A DNA stretch of 64,000 nt from Gari tellinella (taxonomy: Eukaryota; Mollusca; Bivalvia; Cardiida; Psammobiidae). Each line of letters opens with the position of its first letter. Position 1 is the first letter of the stretch. The DNA lies in assembly GCA_922989275.2 (NCBI GenBank), contig OV277864.1:7378001-7442000 (forward strand). Direction: 5' to 3'. Below the pieces are notes generated by a model. It was not told where the DNA came from. It made no database searches and saw only the letters and a program-made list of their open reading frames with translations. The position numbers and the translations under genes were made by a program. Shown here one piece after another: positions 23,781-34,901 of this stretch.

Positions 23781-24438
23781 TAAACACCGCTCTAATCAAT
23801 TCATATATTTATTACTCCAATTCAGCACATAATTATGTTGTTCTCTCTTGAAAAAAAAATCAGTTTTAATTTGCATCATATTCTCTGACTATCTGTTTGA
23901 AAGTCCATCTTGGATAGGAAACTGCTGAATGTCATGGTTGCTGCTTGTCCTACATTGTTTACCACTTCAGGCAGGGAAACATTCCAAACAGGCTATGCTG
24001 ATTCTGCAATAGATAGTACATACATAATTTATTGTTATGTATAAGTCTACATGCCTGAAACATCTCAGGACTTTTATTTTGTTGTTTTCTTTTATAATTT
24101 TTGTACGACTTAACATATTGACCAAACAGCAGGTTTTATTCCGCACAGTGACACTAGTGGTCTCTAACAATTTCTTGCTTTAGCAAACTTACTTGTGCAA
24201 AAGCAGGAGGTTATGTTGAAGGTTTTTTAACTATTCTTTATAAAGCATAAGCTGAAATTTGTAGGCAATATTAAGTATTATTTGGCTTTATGGAAACATG
24301 TGAATAAGGCATGGTTTTGGGTAATTTGTACTTTCCCATGAATTTTTCAGCATGTCTGGTATATGTATTCAATCAATGGAGCTAAAGTTCCAAATCAGAA
24401 TGATGATAAATTAATGTTGACATATGGTTCTACTCATA

Positions 24439-24590
24439 CAGGGCTTCAGATAACTGAAAATAAATTCTTTATGTCTACATTAAACCCAGTGGTGTGACTA
24501 CTTATTAGAATCCTGTTTTCGAGACAACTCTAATGAATGGTAACACCATAGGCGTTGGTGCTGACATGAAGAAAAGCTGCATTTGGTCTG
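24439..24590 (+). mobile_element. family D (hAT-like) MITE, partial
   Basis: Starts CAGGGCTTCAGATAACTG, with GTGGTGTGACTACTTATTAG and the opposing arm CACCATAGGCGTTGGTGCTG. Confidence 0.65.
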
Positions 24591-25470
24591 ATTACCCCAA
24601 CTTATGTGGAGCACTGACTCGTAATCATAAATTTATCAGATTTCATGGACTTCAATGAAAATAATGATACTGTTAGTGTCAGAACTGTACACATTACTGG
24701 CTTATTTTTCAATCCAGAGCCCCAAACATATTGCCTAAAGTTACCTTGTCTTTCAAATGTTTTCTTTCAAATATTTACTAAATTACTATATTCTGTACTT
24801 TGTAGACTCTTCAAATTATAACATAATAATATACGAAAATATTTTGCATTTTAAGGAGACTCAGCTTTAAAAGGCCAAATAGGAAGAATTTAGCATCAAT
24901 TGGCCAAAAGTCCATAACGTTGTGACTTCACGTGATAGAGACTTCATTTTGGCATGTGCATTAAAGAATCTCTTCAGAACAGTACAACTTGGGTTAAGTC
25001 AGACAAAGGCCAAGGCCATGTAGATGTCATCTAAAGGTCAAATAGGATGAACTTGACACAGGCCACAGCTACATTTGATAGATACTTCATATTTTGCATA
25101 CATGTGAGTCTACACTGTTTGCCAAGGCCAAATTTAAATAAACATCTATTTTACCTAACAGAATTAGAACCTGAGTGTCAAACAGAGTAGATCCAGATCA
25201 GGTCCTGCATTAGTGGTGCCTTATCTGCATCAAAACTGTTTGCAAGTCCCAGATGAGTAGCATGTTTTTTTCACCATGTCGAAATTTCAATAAAGGCTAC
25301 CCTCAGCTGACTGGTGGGGTGTTTTGGTTTTTTTTAACTTTTTCTAAATTTAAGTAATTTCATAATGAAAGAAGCAATACTTTACCTATTTTATGGCTGT
25401 TGAATTCCCCTTGAAAGGTCTGGTACCATGTTAGTGTGATGTTACCATGCCCTTCATCACAATCAATGAG
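24591..25470. other. unassigned, with an interspersed-repeat fragment
   Basis: At 24860-25110 lies sequence of the type AAGGCCAAGGCCATGTAG and GGTCAAATAGGATGAAC, resembling the interior of the repeat at 22040. A worn core is near 25190. No gene seen. Confidence 0.4.
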
Positions 25471-25471
25471 A

Positions 25472-25613
25472 TTAGATGAAATCAGCCGCCCTGAAATCAT
25501 CATCATCTCTCCATCCCTCACCATCCATCCGTGCTATATGACCCATTTTGTGTTTTGGTGCCATAAAATCTGACTCATCCATGGGATCCATCCATACCAT
25601 GTTACCATTGCCC
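25472..25613 (-). CDS. possible host exon, unrecognised
   Basis: A TTATTTCAACAG acceptor precedes an open frame encoding GNGNMVWMDPMDESDFMAPK and continuing acidic to a stop at 25472. A possible internal donor, ATGGTGAGG, would instead end the exon near 25520. The sequence is not in a recognised repeat, and the methionine- and aspartate-rich product looks non-random, but no family is recognised. Neighbouring exons were not found. Weak evidence. Confidence 0.3.
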
Positions 25614-25629
25614 CTGTTGAAATAATTTA

Positions 25630-26400
25630 AAAATATGTGTAAGTTTTCACAATAAGCAACCAACATAAATCAAAGAGTGAAGGTCTTGAGAGCTGCCAAG
25701 GATGAGGTTTTGCAATTCAGTAAACCACTCTGTAGACACAACTAAGGCTACAGTAATCATTTATTGTATATATGGCAGGTGGTCACTTTAAGAAAGATGA
25801 AAGTAAAGCAAAGAACATTTGAATATGTTTTCTGCTTTAATTCCACTGTGCTGTAAGTTGTCTTCTATTTTTATTCCATCAATAAGTATTGTTTAGTCCT
25901 GGTTACAGAGGGATAAACATCAATTGATTAAGCAGAACCCATATAGTACGACATCTAACGTTCACCAATACTCTTCAATAATAACTCATTGCACTCCCAT
26001 GTTTATTTACTTTTCAAGGGTACAAACGATTTATGTACGATTCGAAATAACACAAGCATAAGTGTACTAATCAACTGAAATGCATCAATTTGTCCGCATA
26101 TAAAAAATAAGATTTAGCTGCTCAGATGTAAACTGCTTTGTTTGATACATAAAGTATCGGAAAATGTTGGTTCATTGATGAGAAATTAACTTGGGACTGT
26201 TCGCTTATTTTGTAAACTCATTTGGTCGCCTTTTTTTCTTGTTCGTGTTGGCTAACTACCTATGAGACGGTTTGTGCCGTTCGCAAGCGATATTGTGCAA
26301 ACAGTCCCTTTTAGTTAAATTGTAACATTTTTTGATGCAATCGAAACGGTAACTGAACATGCTTGGATTGCTTCAGGTTCATGTCACAATAAAATGCCAG
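25630..26400. other. unassigned AT-rich DNA
   Basis: A relic of the family C core (GTAAAGCAAAGAACATTT) is near 25803. Otherwise nothing is seen. Confidence 0.4.
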
Positions 26401-26404
26401 ATTA

Positions 26405-26570
26405 ATGCAGGCCCAAGGTGCCGAGTCAAGCCAAATACTTTAAAAACTGGCATTAAAGGCTTCCCTCCTTGGCGCTCATTATTTCGGGGGTAGCATTATG
26501 ACTGGTTTGACGGTGTCCGGATAAAGTGACCGGCCGGGTACAGGCCCTGGTGCATACCATAATTGCCCTA
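26405..26570 (+). mobile_element. tRNA-derived SINE 1, 5'-truncated copy
   Basis: GTAGCATTATGACTGGTTTG and GTGACCGGCCGGGTACAG match the body of the complete copy at 27366-27630 in the opposite orientation. The tRNA-like head is missing. Confidence 0.7.
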
Positions 26571-27357
26571 CTCATAATTCTTCATTGAGAAAACAAAAGA
26601 AATCAAAGTACTGTAGTACTGCAGGCTCGGACTTCCAGTTTAATGTAGAACAAAGTAATGCAGAAAGCTAATTATGGAGTTTCTGCATTACCATTGCCAT
26701 GCATTAAGCAGAAACCTGCAGCGCTTAAATACCCTAAAGAATTTTGTACTGTGCATGTCTTATAATGCATCGTCTGCTATGACTACTAGGTAAATGTTTA
26801 CTACAAGGGAGTAAATACGGTGTTTAAATCACCCAGGTACAGACTCAGGATCCTAAGTTTAAATCAGTGCTGCTATACGGTTGATCTGATAGTGACGTAC
26901 CCAGCAACTGAAGCTCCGTTATAACATATGTAAACACCGTATGACAAGATTTGTTTGTAGGGGGAGCTAGTCTCGCACCAATTTCATACAATAGGATTCG
27001 AAATAGGCTCTCCGAGCCAAAAAGAGAATCCTTTGTAATAGTTGTTTACATTAAAAAAAAATCGATTACTAACATGAAATCTGCAATCTGAAATTCATCT
27101 TGCATTAGAAAAAATCAAGTGGCAGTTAGCAAGTATATAATTAAATTCAGAGTGATACTCATCAGTGTCAGTTTAAAAAAGAAAGCCTTCATAAATAAAT
27201 ACGGATTTTCCACTACGGCTTCAAAGATGGCATTTGTCTTTGACCGGGAGCCGAACTGTCATTTTTATGAGCCGATGAAAAACAACAAATGGCATGATTT
27301 TACAGTAAAATAAACCCTAAATCGCTGTTGTAAAACTGCCCGATGCCTGCCAAGTAT
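26571..27357. other. unassigned
   Basis: GTAAACACCGTATGACAAG near 26930 faces GGTAAATGTTTACTACAAG near 26790 weakly. No gene seen. Confidence 0.35.
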
Positions 27358-27365
27358 GTTACCAT

Positions 27366-27630
27366 TTTCTATTTATTACTTCTATGCCATCAATTCTGAT
27401 GATTATTAGAAGGGGCACTTTTTAGGTGCACCATTGGGACTGTACCCGGCCGGTCAATTTATCCTGACACTGACGAACCAGTCGTTATGCTAACCCGAAA
27501 TCCTGAGCGTCAAGGAGCCTCCCGGAAGCCATTACTACCAATTTTCAAGTCTTTGGTTTGACCCGGCCGGGGATTGAACCCGCAACCTCCCGCACTGCAA
27601 GCGGACGCTCTACCACTGAGCTATACAGGC
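27366..27630 (-). mobile_element. tRNA-derived SINE 1, full length
   Basis: Flanked by an 8-bp target duplication GTTACCAT (27358-27365 and 27631-27638). On the minus strand it opens with a Pol III A box (TAGCTCAGTGGTAGAGC) and B box (GGTTGCGGGTTCAATCCC). The tRNA-like head has a foldable GCA anticodon loop but mismatched acceptor arms. It ends in an AATAAATAGAAAAT tail. Other copies: 26405 (body) and 32316 (tail). Confidence 0.9.
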
Positions 27631-27713
27631 GTTACCATCCGAATACAGTCATGAGTTCAGTAAAGAGATCGAAGGCCATCTACGGCCAATGATTGCAAGC
27701 TGGCTCTGAAATA

Positions 27714-27944
27714 CAGTGGAAAAAACGGTATTCTTCCGTTCCAACGCAAACGCATTGCAATGAAATATAGAAAATGAAAACTTTTTGACTACTCCGACTA
27801 CCAGTTTTAATTTGAGTGGCGAACAGTTTGGAGGCTGATAAGACGCCGGGTTACCCTGCTTCTGATCCACAAAACTGTTTGCAATGAAAACGAAAGTTAA
27901 TGTGTAACCGGGGTTATTTGGAAAGAAAAATATTTTTTCTACTG
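27714..27944 (-). mobile_element. family B MITE
   Basis: TA-flanked. CAGTGGAAAAAACGGTATTC at the left and TATTTTTTCTACTG at the right, with a core GATAAGACGCCGGGTTACCC in the middle. Confidence 0.8.
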
Positions 27945-27975
27945 TAGTGTACTCTGCAAAAATTGCTTACCTATA

Positions 27976-28124
27976 TTCCACCCTATAAGAACTCGCTCCG
28001 GACAACACACACATTTGTTGTCCCCAATTGGATATGTTGTAGAGAGGGAGCACTGGACATGATAATAAATCATCATGAAACTTTTATTGGAAAGGTAACT
28101 CTGCATCACTATCATTTTAAAACA
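27976..28124 (+). repeat. 150-bp near-identical copy of 16375-16524
   Basis: Covers the last 80 bp of a family A MITE plus about 68 bp of non-MITE sequence (GACATGATAATAAATCATCA and beyond). The near identity implies a recent copying event or gene conversion. Confidence 0.85.
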
Positions 28125-28700
28125 GTATACATATTCGTACGTTATAGTCCTATTACTAGTGTACATGTTACACTGATACGAGTTCCTGCAGTTTGGATCC
28201 TGATCAAACTTCGAAATGTTCGACTACCGAGTGATTAGCTTCAAAATGGTCTCACATGTCAAGGCAGAGAAGGGGAATTTTGCAACACTGCATGCTAATA
28301 GTTTGGATAAACATATATTTAAATGCATAAGCTATTGATAAACATCACTTTTAGTGCACACACAATGTTTTGAGAGAAAAACGAAACAAAACTAAAACAA
28401 AACCAAATCAAGACAGGTGTTTTAATCTATTGCGGATTAGAATGCGTTTCTTATATTTCATTTTTAGTGCGCAAAAGGTGAACTCATTAGAAACATCATT
28501 AAACTCAAATAAAAATGTAAAATCATTTAGGATTGATAAATGACTTCAAATCACAAAAATCTGTTTTGAAAACTATTTTGCGTTGCAAACGCCTAATTAT
28601 AACATTTGAAACTACAAAACAATATGCTTCATTTTCCTCTACTTATTACTTATTTGCAAACGTAAAACCTTTACCATCTACCACTGACGTTTTGATTATG
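28125..28700. other. unassigned
   Basis: A single core arm (GTTTGGATCCTGATCAAAC) is near 28192. Short ORFs overlap on both strands and look random. Confidence 0.4.
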
Positions 28701-28702
28701 TA

Positions 28703-28803
28703 TAGGTTAGACCATGGTTGCAAGCGAATAAACGATATAGTTCGAGGGGGCGTAGCCCCCGAGAACTATGTCGTTTATTCGCGCGCAACCGTGGTCTAAC
28801 CTA
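28703..28803. repeat. near-perfect hairpin, ~48-bp arms
   Basis: TAGGTTAGACCATGGTTGC pairs with GCAACCGTGGTCTAACCTA, and the tip is GAGGGGGCGTAGCCCCCGAG. Only a handful of mismatches, several of which are G-T type. Confidence 0.9.
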
Positions 28804-29591
28804 TTTAGCACTGGCTTGGGCTCGAGGAAAACAAGAAGACCCTACGTTTCTACTTATTGTTTTAGACGAAAAAGTTATTTTATTTGTAATAGATCTACTT
28901 TACTTAAATTGAAAGGTTATTTCAATGTGCAGTTTGAGACATTAAGCATGCTTTAACACTAACATAAATAACGCTTATTGAAGCTCTGTATGTAAGCACA
29001 ATTCATTATTCTTGCATAAAAAGCCGTTCCCAGGGGGTGCATTAACGAGTACTTTAACGTGTATTAACAAGGCGATTCACGTGCACACGCGCCGTTAATG
29101 CCCGCTATAGTTATGATTGTTCCGGGGCCCAGTATAAACAATAACAATGACGGTTTGAACAGCGTTCTGGCCAAACTGCAGCCTACACTGTCAGTGCAAA
29201 GATGCTGGTGAATGCATTGTTATTGAAATTACAAAATAATCACCGTGCGCCAAATACACATAACGGTCATTAAGGCGAAATGCAAAAGGTTTTTACTGTA
29301 ATAACCCTAAGTATTTGGACAGACAATAGCTAACAAATGGTGTAGACCCTGGGGGAGCATTCTGGTCGGGATCTAAACAGTTTCCCATTCAGTTTGCACC
29401 TTTTGAACTCATTACTATTTAGTTATCCGGCGTCTGATCTGTTTCCAAACTGTTTACGATGGAAAACTATATTCAAATATAGTTTTAGCATTAACGAGTT
29501 TATTGGGGAATAATATTTCTTCTCCATAGTATACAGTCCAACCAAACTTGTACAACTAAATAATTCTGTTGACAGGTGACATTATTAGGTA
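28804..29591. other. unassigned with one core
   Basis: A core relic spans about 29370-29460 (GTTATCCGGCGTCTGATC then CCAAACTGTTTACGA). No gene seen. Confidence 0.4.
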
Positions 29592-29836
29592 CAGTGGAGA
29601 AAACGTTATTCTTTCCCAATAAACGCGTTTACGCTAAAACTATTATTTCCTTTGCAAACAGTTTGGAGCCATATCAGACGCCGGTTAAGCCGGTGTTTGA
29701 TCAGGCTCCAAACTGTTTGCCACTCTGAAAAAATGAAAGGTCAGAAATGCCGAAAAAATGTCCTTTTCTACATTTTAGTGTTTTGCGTTTGCGTTTTGTT
29801 AGCGTTAAAGGGGAAAGAATAACGTTTTCACCACTT
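29592..29836. mobile_element. family B MITE, full length
   Basis: TA then CAGTGGAGAAAACGTTATTC at the left, and GAATAACGTTTTCACCACTT then TA at the right. The core is complete (GCAAACAGTTTGGAGCCATA, CAGACGCCGG, then the opposing arm). A good reference copy. Confidence 0.9.
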
Positions 29837-30928
29837 TAGGATGGATACAAAGCAGAACACATCATATAAGTAAACACACTAGGCAAAGTAACTTTTGATT
29901 TATTATTAAAACTTGCAGTTAACTCATTAATAAAAGCGATAACAAACAGTTTGAATCCCATTTCTCGTATACGAGTTATTTATACATTGTACCGTAATTG
30001 TGCACATACATGTACATATTTTTAAAATGCCGAACTTTCGACGGCAGCGACTTGCTATTATAGATGACATGAAATTGACACAACATCGGCGCTATTATGA
30101 CAACCTTTGTGTCACCGTTTGCGGCCGTAAACCCAAATCAATCAATTTTGAAATTGACAAAATCGGCCATCTGACACTCCAATTGGTCTACAACCAGAAT
30201 GTCCATGACAGCGACTATTTGCATACGTTGGCGACAGTTAGGCGAAACCTCTCATTCAATAACCACTGGAGATTTAAATGTACATTTAAAATCAAAATAA
30301 AAGTTTGTCCATCTTGATTAATTGCGTTCTGTTTAAAGTATACATGTACACCGATGCATTGAAAATTATTCTTCGTGTGGCGACCTTGATCAGAGGGCTC
30401 CTTTAGGGGATGTTCTGTTCAAAGTTTACACTGAGGCAGAAGACAAGTGCATTCCTTGTAAGTCACTGTTTGTAGTAAAGCATAATACTTGCAAGATATA
30501 CAATTGGTGTGCAATTAGAATAAAGGAAGCTGTGATATGGAAGAAAATGACTGATATTAATAAAAAAAAAATGGAAATGGATCTCAAATATAAAGACAAA
30601 AGTTCTTGTTATTATTTATATCTATGCAAATATTGTGTTTATTGAAATATATTTTATTTGAAATTCTGGTTTTGTACACATATTTCAAGTACTTAAAAAA
30701 TTACATAGCTCAAGATAATAAATGAACTTGGTAAATATACTGAAGCACAATGTAATAGATATGTTCTAAGAAGTTTGAGTAGCCAAAGTAATGAATTTAG
30801 GAAATAATTATATTTTAGAAATGGAATTAAAAATGAAAAAATTGACATTTAGAATATTTGAAAATAAGATAAAATCATGCCTTTTACCTGTAGCTCTGCA
30901 GTAATTTGATCTTTCAGACTATGTCTGT
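29837..30928. other. unassigned, contains a 105-codon ORF
   Basis: An ATG-initiated plus-strand ORF at 30000-30317 would encode a basic 105-residue product beginning MHIHVHIFKMPNFRRQRLAI. It has no signal peptide or recognised motif. A GATCAGAGGGCTCCTTTAGG fragment at about 30391 belongs to the family E core. The ORF could be chance. Confidence 0.25.
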
Positions 30929-31110
30929 TTAACCCTTTACCCTTTATCCAGGTTGTTTATTACAGCATGTTGAAAGTAAAGTAGAAAGTACCTAATGGTA
31001 TATTCTGCTTTACTTTCAAAATGCTTTAGGCTCCTTATAGTGCATACATTCATGATTCCATAGTGTTGAACTATTTTGCTCAGTGGAGAAATAAATTAGA
31101 GGGGTAAAAC
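30929..31110 (+). mobile_element. family C (piggyBac-like end) MITE, partial right end
   Basis: Starts TTAACCCTTTACCC. The central palindrome is GTTGAAAGTAAAGTAGAAAG facing ATTCTGCTTTACTTTCAAAA. The right end is degraded (GGGGTAAAAC). Confidence 0.7.
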
Positions 31111-31284
31111 TGCATATTGAGTGAGTGATAGGTTAATGTGCAATCAAATTATGTACATGTACATGTAATAGATGTCTTGGGTTAGCTGCTCCTCATTAAA
31201 CTAAGACTTTTCCTGTTATTTTGAGACCAGCCGGGTGATGACTTTGTGTAAACATAAATTCATCATGAGTTAAACTTTGTTTTG

Positions 31285-31448
31285 TTAAATCTGGTTCATT
31301 CTCGTTATTGTCACTGTTCTCTGTTGAGTACCAAACACATTCTGTTCACAGTCAATGAGAAAGGATGACGCCAGTGTTAATATTGCAGACTTCTCAAGAT
31401 TTAGACCAACATCCAAGGCTGGTGGCCAGTGACATCTGGTGATAGAAT
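31285..31448 (-). CDS. possible host exon, unrecognised
   Basis: A good acceptor (TTTGTTGTTTCAG) at 31449 opens a frame of about 54 codons that reads SITRCHWPPALDVGLNLEKS and ends at TAA 31285-31287. It could be a terminal exon; the other two frames close quickly. No repeat family covers it. I do not recognise the protein and found no partner exon nearby, so this rests on the splice site and frame alone. Confidence 0.3.
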
Positions 31449-32047
31449 CTGAAACAACAAACATGCATGAAAATAAATAATAACAGTTTAAACATATAGA
31501 CTGCTTTATCATCTTATTTAGAATTATTTTTTATTCTTTAATGAAGGCATTGATTGAATGAGACAATTCAAATTCAAATCTTTATTTAAAACCTACAAGT
31601 AAATCTAACAGACACACACATTTAGAATCTATAACGGCAATGTTGATAAAATAGCATGTCAACCCAAATTCCGTTCCAGCTATTTCAGTAATTGACTCTT
31701 AGTACGCTCCTAATATTTAAATGGCTTACAAAATTATCAAAACATATTTTCAAAATTATTCTAAATTCCTAGACAACTGTAGTATAACAATGGTTACCAA
31801 GCACAATGACAGTTAGACGTATAGAAAGTTAAAAATTTTAAGTTGAGTCTTATATGGTTCTTAGACATTGATAAGTCAAATTTCAGTTTTTGCTCATCAA
31901 AAACTCAAATCTGACCAACCAAACGCTTTAGGACGATTTTAGACTCAACTCAAAAGCTTTATAACCTTGGAGCCAATGTCTCTGACGTAACAGTCTAGCA
32001 CTCTAACGACTGAGCTGTAGGGACTTGTTGAGTTTCTACAAAGATAA
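31449..32047. other. unassigned
   Basis: A tRNA-like B-box remnant (CTCTAACGACTGAGCTGTAG, read on the minus strand as an A box) is near 31993. Nothing else is seen. Confidence 0.35.
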
Positions 32048-32298
32048 CAGTGGAAAAAAACGTTATTCTCTTAAACTATTGTTTCCATTGCAAACAGTTT
32101 GGAGCCAGATCAGACGTCGGTTTGGAGCCAAATCATACGCCGAGTAACCCGGTGTCTGATCAGGCTCCCAAATGTTTGGTACTCAGATTAAAATAAACAG
32201 TCAGAAGTATAAAAAAGATGTCATTTTCTCCATGTTAGTGCACTGCGTTTGCCATTCTTTGCGTTTAAAAACGGGAAAGAATAACGTTATCTCCTCTG
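32048..32298. mobile_element. family B MITE with partly duplicated core arm
   Basis: CAGTGGAAAAAAACGTTATTC-type left end (32048) and GAATAACGTTATCTCCTCTG right end. The left core arm (GGAGCCAGATCAGACG, then GGAGCCAAATCATACG) is present twice in a row, an unusual 24-bp duplication. Confidence 0.85.
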
Positions 32299-32315
32299 TG
32301 CCTGTGTTCGACAAG

Positions 32316-32402
32316 TACAGTCCCAATGGTGCACCTAAAAAGTGCCCCTTCTCATAATCATAAGAATTGATGGCGTAGAAGTAATAAATAGAAATAGAAA
32401 TA
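32316..32402 (+). mobile_element. SINE 1 tail fragment
   Basis: GTCCCAATGGTGCACCTAAA through AAGTAATAAATAGAAATAG matches the 3' part of the complete SINE at 27366-27630. It directly follows the family B MITE. Confidence 0.8.
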
Positions 32403-33005
32403 GACTACACTCGATCCCGCTAGACTACAGTATGGAGTTATAATGAGTTAAATAACTGGCAATAAACTGCAATCGACTGCTGGTAATCCATTCATGTGTC
32501 TGATATTTATTAATAAATATAGCATTATCAATAAAGTCCTACCCTAAACATGCTAAACTGTAAATCGGTGTACCTGTATTTCCATAGAAAGTCTCTGACG
32601 TTCTGTGTTGCGTCGCACCTGACCGGTCTGTATGCTACGTCTCACGTTGTACCAGACCAACTCATTCAACGTTATTCCAACATCCAACCACATTTCTCCT
32701 CATATCCAGATATATTGTAACATTTTCAAGTCATTGAATTAACGGACGAAGAACAGCATAATGTCTGTTGAGTGCCAAGCGTAAATTACACATGCGAATC
32801 GAGTCGCTTTTAAAAATGGCCGACATTGATAAATCCGGTGCATGTGGCCCTGTATCCAAGCCGTTGATATATAAAAGACATGAACATTTTGTAAACAAAC
32901 TTGACCTCTCTAGGTGCGCGTATTCTGTCAATGTATTAGAGAACGGAGTTAGGTGAAATCCAACAAGAAGGGGAAATAGACATATTTTTATGCAAGAATA
33001 GTGTC
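32403..33005. other. unassigned
   Basis: Short overlapping ORFs on both strands at 32731-32956 only. No gene seen. Confidence 0.4.
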
Positions 33006-33137
33006 AATACACCTGTTTTTCGTGCATTAACATCTGCAGAAGCCCTTGTGCTGTCTTGGAGCCCTCGGCTAAAGCCTCGGGCTTCAAATACAGCCCGCGG
33101 GCTTCTTCAGATGTTAATGCACGAAAAAAGGTGTATT
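33006..33137. repeat. long hairpin with ~50-bp arms
   Basis: AATACACCTGTTTTTCGTGC pairs with GCACGAAAAAAGGTGTATT. The inner part alternates GAGCCCTCGGCTAAAGCCTC and AGCCCGCGGGCTTC, so several nested stems are possible. Confidence 0.85.
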
Positions 33138-33394
33138 AACCCTATATTAATTGCCTTTAAAGTTTAGGTCTCACTGTACATAATATGACGTCATCAAGCG
33201 AGTGCAGTTCCCCTCCGATCTAGGGTTGTGACGTCAAATTGCCTTGATATGACGGAAGCTTGGAATAAGTGAACAGTGTGTTAGTTATTTCATGGTTTTG
33301 TAAAATAAACGATATAATCACAGGTTTTTGAGGCCTCTGATTGGCCGAGAGCTCCAAGCCATGTGCTAAGTATTTATAGTTTTTAATTTACCTG

Positions 33395-33450
33395 TACTGA
33401 TGGGCCTATGGCCTTTTGTATCAATAAAGTATCTATCTATCTATGTATAT
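33395..33450 (+). mobile_element. CR1/L2-like LINE 3' tail
   Basis: GATGGGCCTATGGCCTTTTG then ATCAATAAAG and a (TATC)n run. It resembles the 3' end of the LINE at 57942-63775 (GTATGGGCCGGTGGCC, CAATAAATG). Only the tail is present. Confidence 0.55.
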
Positions 33451-33486
33451 CGAGAAATAAAATATTGAAAAAAACAAAAACAAAAA

Positions 33487-33581
33487 ACAGAATACGCCTT
33501 AAGGCGCATTCTGCTTAACTTTCAACCTGCTTTGAGCATCGTGCGTCTTAACAACTAGAAACAGACTATGGGTTAAAGGTT
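33487..33581 (-). mobile_element. family C MITE fragment
   Basis: Holds the core ACGCCTTAAGGCGCATTCTG and the end CAGACTATGGGTTAAAGG. Confidence 0.6.
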
Positions 33582-33832
33582 TAATTCGGAAAATCGCGCT
33601 TGAAAAATTTAAAATTTTAAAATCTTAGGATTTTTTTTATCAACTTATGGCAGCCCTGTATGTACATATTGCAAACAGAACAGGGCTCGCTAAAGACAGC
33701 TGTGACCAGGATCAGCACTGTCTGTTTTACTGTATATATTTTACGTAATTACTTTCTAAATAGAGGATATAAAATAAACAGACATTTTCAAAAAGTGAAA
33801 TAGTCTGTATGAAACGTTCAGCGGGAAATAAG

Positions 33833-33950
33833 TTAACTCTTCACACCATGGCCTGTTTTTGGTTTGAGGAAAAGTGACCACGTAAAGCAGAATGCGCCTT
33901 AACGCACATACTGCTTTAAGTTCAGCCTGCTTTGAGCGCCCATCTACTAT
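33833..33950 (+). mobile_element. family C MITE fragment
   Basis: TTAACTCTTCACACCATGGC then GCAGAATGCGCCTTAACGCA and CAGCCTGCTTTGAGC. The right side fades after 33950. Confidence 0.6.
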
Positions 33951-34059
33951 GACAAAGATTATATGTCTGGTACTTGTTCATGACTTCATGTATAGATTGG
34001 AACTACCGTACGTTGGTATTTTCTACGGTGAAAATATTTATTTTGCGATTTTATGAAAA

Positions 34060-34650
34060 ATACAGGATTTATTAAATTCTCCTGATGTGATTTTTACGTT
34101 ACAATAAGTACAGAGTACAGAGTAATGAAAGTCTTCAGATAGTTATAAAAGCCGATTTACCTAATGGTTCACTGATGTTTACATTTACGTAAGCTTCACT
34201 CTACTTTCAGTGCTTCAACCCTTGCCGATAGTCAGCGTAACATGCGCATTTTCATGGTAATATGCTTTGAGAACATGTGAAACAAATACAATACAATTTC
34301 TTTAAACCGGAGACTTTTGGGAAGCCAAAGTAGCCCACAAGAGATAGGGGACCACTTAACCATTTGTGCCCAGTGGATTCTTCCATGTTTATATATTAGA
34401 TTAGTCCATTTTTTATCAAAGGGATGTCTGGTCAAACATTTTATTTTCATTTTGTTTTACATTGAAATTCCTATCAGCAAACAATGTAGACTCTAATCAG
34501 ACGCCGCATAATGCGGCGTATGATCAGAGTCTACACTGTTTGGCTATGTCCCATATATGGGATCGTGGGCACAAATGGGTGAATTAATACATGATCAAAG
34601 AAAGACAGAGCGCTCTCAAAAACCCTGCAATAAGCTTCCACCTATTTAGG
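34060..34650. other. unassigned with one perfect-looking isolated core
   Basis: At 34477-34543 a complete core palindrome stands alone: TAGACTCTAATCAGACGCCG facing CGGCGTATGATCAGAGTCTA, with CAAACA/TGTTTG ends. No terminal repeats of family A, B or E are obvious around it. Confidence 0.6.
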
Positions 34651-34901
34651 TTTAACTCTTTCCTCCCTGAAACCTCAAATGGACAATTCTAATTTTCAAT
34701 TTAGTCTAGTTCTTTTTTGACATTTTAGGGTTGGTTTTCACAATATATGTCACACTGACCAACAGTGAAGATGCTGATCAGAAGGGCCCTTAAGGAGCGC
34801 TCTGACCAGGGTCTACACTGTTTGCATAAGAAAAGTGTTCTCATCACAGGTACACTGTTTGCAAATGCCGCATATATGTGTGACTAGGGTTCAAAGAGTT
34901 A
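34651..34901 (+). mobile_element. family E MITE with variant core
   Basis: Ends TTTAACTCTTTCCTCCCTGA and GTTCAAAGAGTTACA. The core is CTGATCAGAAGGGCCC facing GCGCTCTGACCAGGGTCTAC, then CACTGTTTGC. A relative in inverse orientation is at 48891-49113. Confidence 0.7.

Noticed and set aside
27555..27631. tRNA-Cys gene
   Set aside because: A GCA anticodon loop and both Pol III boxes are present, but acceptor arms do not pair and the unit continues into a SINE body with target duplications.
27939..28238. Small ORFs at 27939-28238 on both strands
   Set aside because: They lie across the 150-bp repeat and MITE tail and have no coding features.
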